Below, one piece after another: positions 1 through 7,453 of a stretch of 13,160 nucleotides of DNA. This stretch comes from Gammaproteobacteria bacterium (GTDB taxonomy: Bacteria > Pseudomonadota > Gammaproteobacteria > Methylococcales > Methylomonadaceae). The notes beneath the pieces are model-generated. The model was not told the origin of the DNA and did not search any database. It saw nothing but the letters and a program-made list of their open reading frames with translations. Position numbers and translations under genes: made by a program. Position 1 is the first letter of the stretch, and each line of letters begins with the position of its first letter. The DNA lies in NCBI GenBank assembly GCA_024511045.1, contig JANEMG010000024.1:1-13160 (forward strand), in the 5' to 3' direction.

Positions 1-865
1 CCCTATTTCTATCAGGGCGCACTGGCCCTGCTGGGAGCGCAGCGCCAGACCTTTATGGCGCAGTACAAATTCAACCTGCAGCCGGCCAGCGTATTTCAAT
101 CACTTCTTCAAATGGCGCGTCCTGCCGGAAATCCTGCGCCTGCGCGGGCAGGGGGGCATGGCACTGCTGGAATCGGGCTATCTGGTGTTCATTGCGACAC
201 TGGTCATCGCCGTCCTGCTGAGTCTGCTGCTGATCGTTTTGCCGCTGTTGCTGCATCAGCGCCGGCAGCAACTTTCCGTCGGCATCATCCATCCCGCCCG
301 GGTGCTGGGTTATTTCTTCGGCATCGGTCTGGCCTTTCTGTTCATTGAAATCGCGATGATGCAGAAATTCATCCTGTTTCTGCATCATCCGATCTATGCC
401 ATCGCGGTCACGCTGACGGCGTTTCTGGTATTTGCCGGACTGGGCAGCCACTGCTGCAAGTGGCTGCTGTTGAAGCACAGAGGACAGCATGCGGCGATGC
501 TTGCGGTTTTTGCCATCATCCTGATCAGCGTCCTTTATCTGTTCGTTCTGGAGACCGTGTTTTTCTGGTTCGCTGCGGTGCCTGCGGCAGCCAAGATCGT
601 CATCACCCTGCTGCTGGTTGCCCCGCTGGGTTTTTTCATGGGCATGCCTTTTCCCATCGGGTTGTCCAGCATTGCCGAACAGGCCCATGCCTATTTGCCC
701 TGGGCGTGGGGCATCAATGGCTGTGCCTCGGTGATCAGCGCCGTACTGGCCACGCTGCTGGCGATCCATTTCGGTTTCAATGCGGTGATCGTTGTTGCCC
801 TGCTGCTGTATTTCGGCATAATCCTCGTCTTTCCGGCGCCAAGGTCGGATACAGGCAGAATGTAG
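1..865 (+). pseudogene. 3' part of membrane spermidine-synthase-like (spermine synthase fold/multi-TM) gene, apparently frameshifted
   Basis: C-terminal part of a large integral membrane protein of the type annotated as spermidine synthase-like or SAM-dependent methyltransferase with transmembrane helices; the 5' end lies outside the window. About six hydrophobic segments follow residue LLESGYLVF (from 164), and the end has the conserved signatures GMPFPIGL (about 643-666) and PWAWGINGCASVISAVLAT (about 697-753). The reading frame is broken: frame 1 gives QYKFNLQPAS up to base 90, and frame 2 resumes with YFNHFFKW from base 92. In relatives as I remember them these blocks are joined by a short DDRP stretch, so a loss of 11 bases fits. 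Frame 2 is open from base 2 but its first 30 residues do not resemble the family. Frame 2 then runs to TAG at 863-865. The role is not established; these proteins may be aminopropyltransferase-like or transport-linked. It could be a true pseudogene, or a sequencing or assembly error. Confidence 0.72.
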
Positions 866-926
866 CGCTCAGGCTGCTGAAGGCGCTGCTACAATAGCAA
901 TAAAAAAAACCGGCGTTGTCCATACC

Positions 927-3134
927 ATGAAACTGTTCAAGCCCCTCTTTTATAATTTCTGCATTGCACTGGCCGTGGCGGCAGCCAGTGCTGTTTCCAG
1001 CCTTTACCGCTTCCCGAACCGGGAGGAGCCGGTGGTCATCCTGGGCGCCGGGCTGGTCCTTGGCCTGTTGTACCGTCTTGGCGCCAGGGCGCTGCCGGCG
1101 CTGTTCATCGGCATGTTTGCGGCGCATTGGCTGATCCGTGGCTACGATATACCGGTTTCGCTCTGGCTCAGCCTGTCGCTGCTGATTTCGCAATGGCTGG
1201 CCCTGTTGTATATGCGCCGTTTTTTCCATAAAGAGCCCCTGCAGCAGCCGGTGCGCAATTTTCTGCACTTCTATGTGGCGGCGATGCTGATAGCTCCCTT
1301 GATCAACGCGCTGCTGGATGTGCCGTTGCTGTTTTTCTTCGATCTCGCCGATACCACCCAGGATGTCCGGATATTCTTTCTTTCCTACACCCTCGGCGAG
1401 GCACTGGGAGCGCTGGTGTTTGCCCCGGCCATTGTGCTCTATGGCAGAAATTATCACTTGCAGTTCGCCTATGCCGATTACAGACCCTACAGAAAGGAGC
1501 AGAAGCTCTGGCTGGCGGCGGCAGTCCTGCTGATTTTGCTGACTTATTTTTTCGGCAATGATTATCTGTACGCGGGGATTCTGGATGCCGAGCTGCTGCT
1601 GTATCCGATGATCACCTGGAGCGCCCTGCGCCTGGGGGTCGTCTTTACCAACATCGCTGTGGCGCTGGTCTCCCTGACGGTGTTCACCTTCAACTTTTTT
1701 GGTCTGTCGGGTTCTCCCGGCGGCATGAATATCCCCCAGACCCTGAGCATGCTGCTGTTGATCGTTACCCTGGCAGTACTGGGGCAGCTGGTTGCCGCGA
1801 CGACGCTGCTGCGCAGAAAGCACGAGGCGCAGTTGGCGGAGGCGGCGAATGTCGACGCCATTACCGGTCTGCCGAATCTGCGTTCCCTGCGGCGGCGCCT
1901 GGAAGAACTGGGTGGACAGCCTGAAGCAAAGGAAAAGCCGGCCATGTTGGGTTATATCGCCATTTGTGATTATGAAACCCTGGTTCAGGGGTTTGGGCTG
2001 GAGTCGAGAAATGCATTGTACAGCCAGTTCGCCGGATTTTTGCAGATGGAAATTCCGGACGATGTCCAGCTGTTCCGGGTCAGCGGACCGGAATTCGCAT
2101 TGCTCTTTGTCGGCAAAGACAGCGAACAGGCGGCCGTCATCATGCGCGATGCGGCTGAACGGATCAAGCATTTCCGCTTCTTCTGGCAGAAAAATGTAAT
2201 GCATGTCAATACGGTGGCGACGCTGGTGCCCGCCTTTCTCCTGCCCGGTGAACTGCATGGGCCGATCGAGAATGCCAGCGCCCTGGCTGATCAGGCTTAT
2301 CAGAAGGGAAAAATCGGCAGGCTGATCATCGGAGGCAAGGACTATGGCAGAACACAGCGGCAGTTGCGGGTGGAATGGCTCGCCCGGCTGAACGAGGCGC
2401 TTGCCAGGGACCGTTTCAGGTTGTTTGCCCGGTCCATCGAGTCTGTCTCGAGTAAGGAACCGGCAGAAGATCCCCTGTACTTCGAGATACTGCTGCGTCT
2501 CGAGGACATGCACGGCAGGATTTTCATGCCGGAGGAGTTTTTGCCGTGGGCGCAGGAATTCAACCTGTTGCCCAATCTCGACCGCTGGACTGTAGAACAC
2601 GTGCTGCAGTGGCTGGCCAGGCTGGAGGGGGAACTGCAAAAGGTCGGTCTGTGTTCGATGAAACTGTCCGGACAGTCACTCGCTGACCCCGGTTTTGGCA
2701 ATGATATGGAGAGGCTGATCGTGAGCAGCGCAGTCCCGGCGGAGAAAATCTGTTTCGAAATCACCGAGAGCAGCATACTGGCCAATTATTACAATGCCAA
2801 TTCATTGATCCTGCAATTGCAGGACCTGGGCTGCAGTATAGCCCTGGACAGTTTTGGCAGCAGCCTGGGATCGCTGGAATACCTGAAAAGACTGCCATTC
2901 GATTATCTGATCATCGACAGTGCTTATGTCAAGAGACAGCCGGATTCGGAAACGGATTTTGTGATTGTCGACAGAACCAGAAACGCCATCAGAAAAGGTC
3001 AACGGCATGTCGTGTCGGATTATATCGATGCGCTGGAAATCCTGGCCATGTTGTCGGAATTGGGATTGACCGAAGCCCGGGGGTTTCAAATGCAGGCGGC
3101 GGTACCTCTGGAACAGTTGTTGTTCAGATATTAG
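927..3134 (+). CDS. MASE1 sensor membrane protein with degenerate GGDEF and degenerate EAL domains
   Basis: 735-residue inner-membrane signalling protein. Residues about 1-290 form a MASE1-like sensor: many hydrophobic helices, the segment ILGAGLVLGLLYRLGARALP (38-57) and GEALGALVFAPAIVLYG (157-173). A GGDEF-type domain follows (DAITGLPNLRSL from 310), but its signature is SGPEF (386-390), which should not make c-di-GMP. The EAL-type domain starts at EILLR (E520). Only E520, E614 (EITES) and D641 remain of the expected active-site set. The Asn of the NLS motif is K579, the second Asp of DDFG is S642, the Lys of LKID is I662, AEGVE reads SDYID (697-701), and the QG glutamine is R718. Phosphodiesterase activity is therefore unlikely. 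By analogy with LapD-type proteins it may bind c-di-GMP or relay a membrane signal, which is inference. ATG start without a clear Shine-Dalgarno; stop TAG. Confidence 0.9.
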   Translation: MKLFKPLFYNFCIALAVAAASAVSSLYRFPNREEPVVILGAGLVLGLLYRLGARALPALFIGMFAAHWLIRGYDIPVSLWLSLSLLISQWLALLYMRRFFHKEPLQQPVRNFLHFYVAAMLIAPLINALLDVPLLFFFDLADTTQDVRIFFLSYTLGEALGALVFAPAIVLYGRNYHLQFAYADYRPYRKEQKLWLAAAVLLILLTYFFGNDYLYAGILDAELLLYPMITWSALRLGVVFTNIAVALVSLTVFTFNFFGLSGSPGGMNIPQTLSMLLLIVTLAVLGQLVAATTLLRRKHEAQLAEAANVDAITGLPNLRSLRRRLEELGGQPEAKEKPAMLGYIAICDYETLVQGFGLESRNALYSQFAGFLQMEIPDDVQLFRVSGPEFALLFVGKDSEQAAVIMRDAAERIKHFRFFWQKNVMHVNTVATLVPAFLLPGELHGPIENASALADQAYQKGKIGRLIIGGKDYGRTQRQLRVEWLARLNEALARDRFRLFARSIESVSSKEPAEDPLYFEILLRLEDMHGRIFMPEEFLPWAQEFNLLPNLDRWTVEHVLQWLARLEGELQKVGLCSMKLSGQSLADPGFGNDMERLIVSSAVPAEKICFEITESSILANYYNANSLILQLQDLGCSIALDSFGSSLGSLEYLKRLPFDYLIIDSAYVKRQPDSETDFVIVDRTRNAIRKGQRHVVSDYIDALEILAMLSELGLTEARGFQMQAAVPLEQLLFRY

Positions 3135-3190
3135 GATCGGTTTTTATCCGTAGGAGTATTTGTCCGTGTGTCCTGCTCTCGAGGGTCCGC

Positions 3191-3196
3191 TATAAT
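3191..3196 (+). promoter_or_regulatory. Consensus -10 box immediately upstream of the DUF3530 gene
   Basis: A perfect TATAAT ends only 7 bases before the ATG at 3204. No good -35 box lies at 16-18 bases; TTGTCC at 3160-3165 is 25 bases away. No Shine-Dalgarno lies before the ATG. If the box is used, transcription would begin at or next to the start codon, giving a leaderless mRNA. Confidence 0.3.
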
Positions 3197-3203
3197 TGTC
3201 CTT

Positions 3204-3920
3204 ATGAAATTGACAGGATATCTTTTCTGGCTGCTGTGCTGCACGTTTGCCGGCATTTGCCAGGCATCTGACAGCGGGCGGGAGGCGCTGTATGCATCCG
3301 AGATAGGCAGGAACCTGCAGGTCGGGAAAATGGTCTGGCTGGAAGCGCAAGGCAAGAAGTTTCTGGGTCTGTACACGGAGACGGAACGGGAGGAGGAATA
3401 CGGGGTGGCACTGATTATCCACGATACGGGTGAACAGCCGGATCGGCGGCATGTCGTCCATGCCTTGCGGACCCGGTTGCCGGAGCATCGTTGGGCGACG
3501 CTGTCTTTGCAGATGCCGGTCAGGGAAGCCGGTGCACCGGTTGGGGATTACTACGCGCTGTTCCCGGAGGCGCGGGCCAGAATACAGGCGGGCATCGACT
3601 ATCTGAAGACCGGGAAAGACCGGAACGTCGTTTTGATCGGCTACGGGCTGGGCAGTTTGATGGCGCTGAATTATCAAAGTGAACATCCTGCAAGCGGCGT
3701 TTCCGCCATCGCAGCCATCAGCCTGCCGGCTCCGGACAACGACAGCGAGGCGGTGCAGACTTTGGCATTCATCGACAAGACCGATATTCCCCTGCTGGAC
3801 ATCTATGCCAGCCTGGATCTGCCGGAAGTGGTCGACAGCGCCAGAAAAAGACGCCTGGCGGCAAAAGGGAATGTCTCTTACCGGCAGGTCAGGATCGATG
3901 ATCATAGCCACCAGTTTTAG
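3204..3920 (+). CDS. DUF3530 family exported alpha/beta-hydrolase-like protein, shortened by an in-frame TAG
   Basis: 238 residues as read. The N-terminus is a signal peptide (MKLTGYLFWLLCCTFAGICQ, cut probably after QA, about residue 21), so it is exported. The fold is alpha/beta-hydrolase-like: VALIIHDTGEQPD (68-80), WATLSLQMP (97-105), and the turn GYGLG (146-150) where hydrolases carry GxSxG. The nucleophile serine is replaced by glycine, so ordinary esterase activity is doubtful. An aspartate/histidine block, IDDHSHQF (231-238), ends at TAG 3918-3920. The same frame then continues for 24 codons to TGA at 3993-3995 and encodes LLAKRIYSWLQRV, which matches the helix that ends DUF3530 proteins. 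The TAG therefore looks like a nonsense change removing the last helix. An upstream GTG (3168) is possible but would spoil the signal peptide. Convergent with purM. Function unknown. Confidence 0.78.
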   Translation: MKLTGYLFWLLCCTFAGICQASDSGREALYASEIGRNLQVGKMVWLEAQGKKFLGLYTETEREEEYGVALIIHDTGEQPDRRHVVHALRTRLPEHRWATLSLQMPVREAGAPVGDYYALFPEARARIQAGIDYLKTGKDRNVVLIGYGLGSLMALNYQSEHPASGVSAIAAISLPAPDNDSEAVQTLAFIDKTDIPLLDIYASLDLPEVVDSARKRRLAAKGNVSYRQVRIDDHSHQF

Positions 3921-4043
3921 CATGACCAGGGCTTGCTGGCGAAGCGCATCTACAGTTGGCTGCAACGGGTCGCCGTGCAGGAGAGTCAGGATTGACGAAG
4001 GGCGCGTGATTTCACGCCAGGTGCTGCGTTTGGCGTTCCCGGG

Positions 4044-5093
4044 TCAGCGATAGATGACGCCGGGAGGGGCATCATCAGGGGCGGCAACGATTTTACCAAT
4101 TTCAAAGACCGTTTCGCCGTACTGCGACAGCAGTCCGGAAGCTTTTACCGCGTCCTCGGGGGAAACACAGACAACCATGCCGATGCCGCAATTGAAGGTT
4201 TTCAGCAGTTCCTGTTCGGCAATGTTGCCCTGTTCCTGCAGCCATTGGAAGATGGCCGGCCTGGACCAGCTGGAAAGGTCGATTTCCGCGTTCAGTCCCT
4301 TGGGCAGGACCCTCGGCAGGTTTTCGGTGATGCTGCCGCCGGTGATATGGGCCATGGCGTGTACGGAGATTTCGCCGCACAGCTGCAGCAGAGACTTGAC
4401 GTAGATCCGCGTCGGTTCCAGCAGGCACTCGGCTACGGGTTTGCCATCCAGAACCATATTCAACGCGGCTCCGCTGTCGGCGATGATGCGGCGGATCAGG
4501 GAATAGCCGTTGGAATGCGGCCCGGAGGAGGCGAGGCCCAGCAGTTTGTCGCCGGCCTGCACCCGGCTGCCGTCGATGATCCGGTCCTTTTCGACGATGC
4601 CCACGCAGAACCCGGCTAGATCGTAGTCGCCGTTCTGATACATGCCCGGCATTTCCGCGGTCTCGCCGCCCACCAGTGCGGCGCCGGCCAGTTCGCAGCC
4701 CTTGCCGATGCCTTCGATGACGCTTGCCGCGGTATCGACGTCCAGCCTGCCGGTGGCGAAATAATCCAGGAAGAACAGCGGCTCGGCACCTTGCACGACG
4801 ATGTCGTTGACGCACATCGCCACCAGATCGATGCCGATGCTGTCATGACGTTGCAAATCGGTGGCCAGTTTCAGCTTGGTGCCAACGCCGTCGGTCCCGG
4901 ACACCAGGACGGGCTGGCGAAAACGTTCCAGTGGCAGCTGGAAGAGAGAACCAAAGCCGCCCAGGCCGGCCATGACGCCGGCGGTACGGGTCTTCGCCGC
5001 AATCGGCTTGATGCGTTCCACCAGCCGGTTGCCGGCATCGATATCGACGCCGGCCGATTTGTAATTCAAGCCCTGATGGTTTTCTCTGGCCAA
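4044..5093 (-). CDS. purM: Phosphoribosylformylglycinamidine cyclo-ligase (AIR synthetase)
   Basis: 349 residues, close to the usual 345. It catalyses the ATP-dependent closure of FGAM to 5-aminoimidazole ribonucleotide, the fifth step of cytosolic de novo purine synthesis. Diagnostic motifs: YKSAGVDIDAGNRLVERIK (11-29), the signature SGTDGVGTKLKLA (65-77), DLVAMCVNDIVVQGAEPLFF (89-108), GGETAEMPGMY and HITGGSITENLPRVLP. The start is a TTG at 5093-5091: no ATG or GTG lies in frame between the upstream TAA (5114-5112) and the conserved N-terminus, and a weak GAGAA lies upstream. The gene ends in TGA. purN, its frequent partner, is not beside it: downstream is the convergent DUF3530 gene. It is divergent from the DUF2066 gene, a neighbour often seen near purM in gammaproteobacteria. 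Identification is secure. Confidence 0.97.
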   Translation of the reverse strand: MARENHQGLNYKSAGVDIDAGNRLVERIKPIAAKTRTAGVMAGLGGFGSLFQLPLERFRQPVLVSGTDGVGTKLKLATDLQRHDSIGIDLVAMCVNDIVVQGAEPLFFLDYFATGRLDVDTAASVIEGIGKGCELAGAALVGGETAEMPGMYQNGDYDLAGFCVGIVEKDRIIDGSRVQAGDKLLGLASSGPHSNGYSLIRRIIADSGAALNMVLDGKPVAECLLEPTRIYVKSLLQLCGEISVHAMAHITGGSITENLPRVLPKGLNAEIDLSSWSRPAIFQWLQEQGNIAEQELLKTFNCGIGMVVCVSPEDAVKASGLLSQYGETVFEIGKIVAAPDDAPPGVIYR

Positions 5094-5172
5094 TTTGCTG
5101 TTCTCTCGCGATTAAAGTTAAACTCGAATTTACCGATATTGTACAAGACAACCATGGCTTTGTGTGAAGGAT

Positions 5173-6243
5173 ATGAATGTACTTTTCAGATTATTGATCA
5201 TTGGATTATTGACTCTCAGTCAGAACGCGTTTGCCGTTGCCGTCGAGGATCTGTTCGAGGTGGAGGTCATCGCAAAAAGTCAGTCCCGCGAGGATCGCAA
5301 TACGGCGATCAAGGAAGCCATGACCATTGTTTTGGGCCGGGTGATGGCCGGTGAGAACATTTTTCAGGACCCGGTGGTGCAGAGTGCGCTGGCCGATGCG
5401 CCGCGTTATGTCCGGTAGTACCAGTATGCACTGGTGCCAATGGCGGCAGGTGCCGCAGATTCAAGCCGGCTGATGCGGGTGCTGTTCGACGAGACGGCGC
5501 TGCTGGGCCTGATGAAAGCCAGCAAACTTGGCATCTGGAATGAAATTAGGCCGGAGATGCTGGTCTGGCTGGTCGTGGAGCAAAGAGGCAGACGCCGTCT
5601 GTACCGGCAGGGCTTGTATCCGGAAATGGACAAAGCCCTGTTTGCCGCTGCAAAACGCAAGGGGCTGCCGCTGCTGCTGCCCTTGATGGATTTGCAGGAT
5701 CAGCGGGCGATTACCGTCAAGGCGGTTTTGAGCGCCCATTCCGAGCAATTGCTGAAAGCCTCCGAACGCTACGATACACCGGCTGTTCTGGCCGGCAGGG
5801 TGGTGCGCAGGAAAGGCTGCTGGCTGGCCGACTGGAGTCTGTATTTCGATCAGAAGATCAACCAGTGGAGCAGTCCCTGCAGCACCCTGTTCGAGGTCAT
5901 GCTCAGCGGCATGCAGGGAGCCTACGATAAACTCTCCGCATTCTATGCGGTGAAAGTGGGTGTGCTGGAGCAGGGTGAGGTGACACTGAAAATCATGGGA
6001 ATCAAGGGTATCGACGATATGACCCGGCTTACCGATTATCTGGAGGGGCTGTCCGGCGTCAAGGCGGTCAGCTGGCTGCGCGTGGAAGCCGGCGGCAATT
6101 ATTTTGCCGTCGATTACCTTGGCGACCGGCAGGAAATCCTGGATATGCTGGCGCTGGGACGAGTGCTCGAACCGTTAAATGCTGGTGAGCAGGGCGCGGA
6201 TGTGATTGAATATCGGTTGCTGCCAAAATCGCAGTCCTGGTGA
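5173..6243 (+). pseudogene. DUF2066 family exported protein interrupted by in-frame TAG
   Basis: Read through one internal stop, the frame gives about 356 residues, the usual length of DUF2066 proteins. It has a signal peptide (MNVLFRLLIIGLLTL, cut near NAFA, about residue 20) and the typical early block DLFEVEVIAKSQSREDRN, then QDPVVQSALADAPRYVR. TAG at 5416-5418 (about codon 82) follows, and the same frame resumes at once with YQYALVP. Family members usually read YVQQYRY-like here, so CAG (Gln) to TAG is the simplest change. The distal part is intact to TGA at 6241-6243 (WLVVEQRGRRRLY, PLLLPLMDLQD, LAGRVVRRKGCWLADWSL). A GTG at 5434 could restart translation but would lack the signal peptide. 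The start is uncertain: ATG 5173 has AAGGA only one base away, and GTG 5164 is in frame. The role is unknown; the protein is probably periplasmic. Could be real decay, readthrough or sequence error. Confidence 0.75.
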
Positions 6244-6261
6244 TTGCGAAAGCCTATCTTT

Positions 6262-6271
6262 GAGGGGAGGA
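6262..6271 (+). promoter_or_regulatory. Strong Shine-Dalgarno for the exported protein at 6276
   Basis: GAGGGGAGGA ends four bases before the ATG at 6276. It fixes the start and suggests efficient translation independent of the broken DUF2066 gene upstream. Confidence 0.6.
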
Positions 6272-6275
6272 TCAT

Positions 6276-6785
6276 ATGAAAACAATAAAAATGCTATGCA
6301 TCTTGCTGATCGCGCTTGTCAACAACCCTGCAGCGGCCTATGAAGGCGAGGAAAAACCGGTCTGCAAAAAACCCAAGTTCTATAAATTCGATCCATATCA
6401 GAAGAAAGGGGTGGTGGAGGTGCCGCCCGGCTCGGAATTTTCCTTCCATGCTTCCAATTACACGAAGCCTGAAAGCATCGAGGTGGCGGTGAAAAAAATC
6501 AAGACGCCGGTCGAGGTGGAAAACAGGAACAGTTTCTTGATCATCCGGGGGCGTCTGCCTGAATCCCTCTCCAATACCTTCGCCAGAATATCGATCAAGG
6601 GCACCGCGCAATTGGGCTGTAAAAGGATCGGAGCCGGATGGCTGGTGAAAATTACCGGGCCGGAGGCCGTTGGGGAACAACAGCAGAATCCGGATACGGC
6701 AAAACCGGGGGCGGAAGAGGATGGTGCCAAAGAGCCCGCAAGCGAATCGAAGAGTCCGAAAGCCAGCGCTACGACTGGTGACTGA
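6276..6785 (+). CDS. Small exported protein of unknown function
   Basis: 169 residues. A clear signal peptide (MKTIKMLCILLIALVNN, cut after AAA, about residue 21) predicts export to the periplasm. The mature part has two cysteines (C30 in VCKKPKF and C115 in LGCKRIG) that could form a disulfide. Between them VPPGSEFSFHASN (49-61), KKIKTPVEVENRNSFLII (73-90) and LPESLSNTFARISIKG (94-109) look like a beta-rich domain, ending in GAGWLVKITG. I recall similar small exported proteins in methanotrophs but know no function. The last 40 residues are a low-complexity tail rich in Glu, Ala, Lys, Ser and Pro, probably disordered. The gene lies 32 bases after DUF2066 and may share its transcript. Confidence 0.8.
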   Translation: MKTIKMLCILLIALVNNPAAAYEGEEKPVCKKPKFYKFDPYQKKGVVEVPPGSEFSFHASNYTKPESIEVAVKKIKTPVEVENRNSFLIIRGRLPESLSNTFARISIKGTAQLGCKRIGAGWLVKITGPEAVGEQQQNPDTAKPGAEEDGAKEPASESKSPKASATTGD

Positions 6786-6850
6786 TGCCGGTACGGCCTG
6801 ACGGTTGTCGAAAGGCTTTCGGCAGTGTAACTACTCATCCATAGTAAAAG

Positions 6851-6960
6851 AAGCCCCTATGGGTGGTCTGTGGAGGAAGTGTCTTTGGCAGGGATGGCAA
6901 AGTCAAGCCTGCAGGGATGTATTCACGGCGTCTTCCGGAACAGACTACCCATAAGGGCCC
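6851..6960. repeat. Long imperfect inverted repeat in a convergent intergenic gap
   Basis: Bases 6851-6879 can pair with 6932-6960 without a bulge: 22 Watson-Crick pairs and one G-T wobble out of 29. The core is TATGGGTGGTCTGT against ACAGACTACCCATA-like sequence, with a second block GGAAG/CTTCC (6875-6879 with 6932-6936). The loop holds a direct repeat GCAGGGATG at 6888-6896 and 6911-6919 and a small GCAGG/CCTGC hairpin. It sits between the end of the + strand gene (6785) and the end of guaD on the - strand (6980). No T-run follows either arm, so it is not a classic terminator. It could be a REP/BIME- or MITE-like element, or part of a structured RNA. Confidence 0.5.
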
Positions 6961-6979
6961 GACTAGTTACTCGGCAGAA

Positions 6980-7453
6980 TCAATAGGGGATGCGGGCAGA
7001 CTGTTCCAGCCAGGTCTGAAACGGCAGTTGTGCTTCCGCGAGCTCGAGTTGCCGCATGGGGATATGCCGTTCGTGAGGCGGCAGCGCCAGTTCCTGATAG
7101 ATGTAGGCATCGTCGAAGCCTGCCTGGGCGGCATCCCGACGGCTGGCCGCGTAATAGACCCTGTCCAGTCTGGCCCAATAGATGGCGCCAAGACACATGG
7201 GGCAGGGTTCACAATTGCTGTACAGGATGCAGTCGTGCAGTTGAAAATCGTTCAAGGTCCGGCATGCCTGGCGAATCGCCATGATTTCGGCATGGGCAGT
7301 CGGGTCCTGATCCGCAGTCACCCTGTTGCTGCCTCGGGCGATGATGGCGCCTTTCTTTATGATCACGGCGCCGTAAGGACCGCCCCGGTTGCGCAGGGCA
7401 TTGTCGACGGCCAGGTCTATGGCCAGCTGCAAATAATACGCAGGGTCACGCAT
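6980..7453 (-). CDS. guaD: Guanine deaminase (cytidine-deaminase fold)
   Basis: 157 residues. It hydrolyses guanine to xanthine and ammonia in the cytosol (purine salvage/catabolism) and is of the small zinc-dependent CDA-fold type. The zinc site is HAE (H54, catalytic E56) with PCPMC (C84, C87). Long stretches match the Bacillus GuaD type as I remember it: GGPYGAVI (24-31), DPTAHAEIMAIRQAC (50-64), CEPCPMCLGAIYWAR (81-95) and DAAQAGFDDAYIY (107-119). The C-terminus, LPFQTWLE, also fits that enzyme better than the tRNA deaminase TadA, which lacks this tail. The ATG at 7453 follows the metA TAG with no base between, so the two are translationally linked. Ends in TGA just beside the inverted repeat at 6851-6960. 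A broader nucleoside deaminase role remains possible. Confidence 0.9.
   Translation of the reverse strand: MRDPAYYLQLAIDLAVDNALRNRGGPYGAVIIKKGAIIARGSNRVTADQDPTAHAEIMAIRQACRTLNDFQLHDCILYSNCEPCPMCLGAIYWARLDRVYYAASRRDAAQAGFDDAYIYQELALPPHERHIPMRQLELAEAQLPFQTWLEQSARIPY

Noticed and set aside
777..2639. 620-codon open frame on the minus strand opposite the MASE1/EAL gene
   Set aside because: Glutamine-, arginine- and histidine-rich composition without a domain, signal or Shine-Dalgarno. It overlaps a gene with unmistakable domains and is a codon-usage shadow; a similar 232-codon shadow lies opposite the first gene (71-769).
4004..4017. GCGTG/CACGC hairpin between the convergent DUF3530 and purM genes
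   Set aside because: Five base pairs and no T-run on either side; too weak to call a terminator.
5094..5172. Promoters for purM and DUF2066 in the divergent gap
   Set aside because: TACAAT-like hexamers occur, but no -35 at an acceptable distance could be paired with them convincingly.
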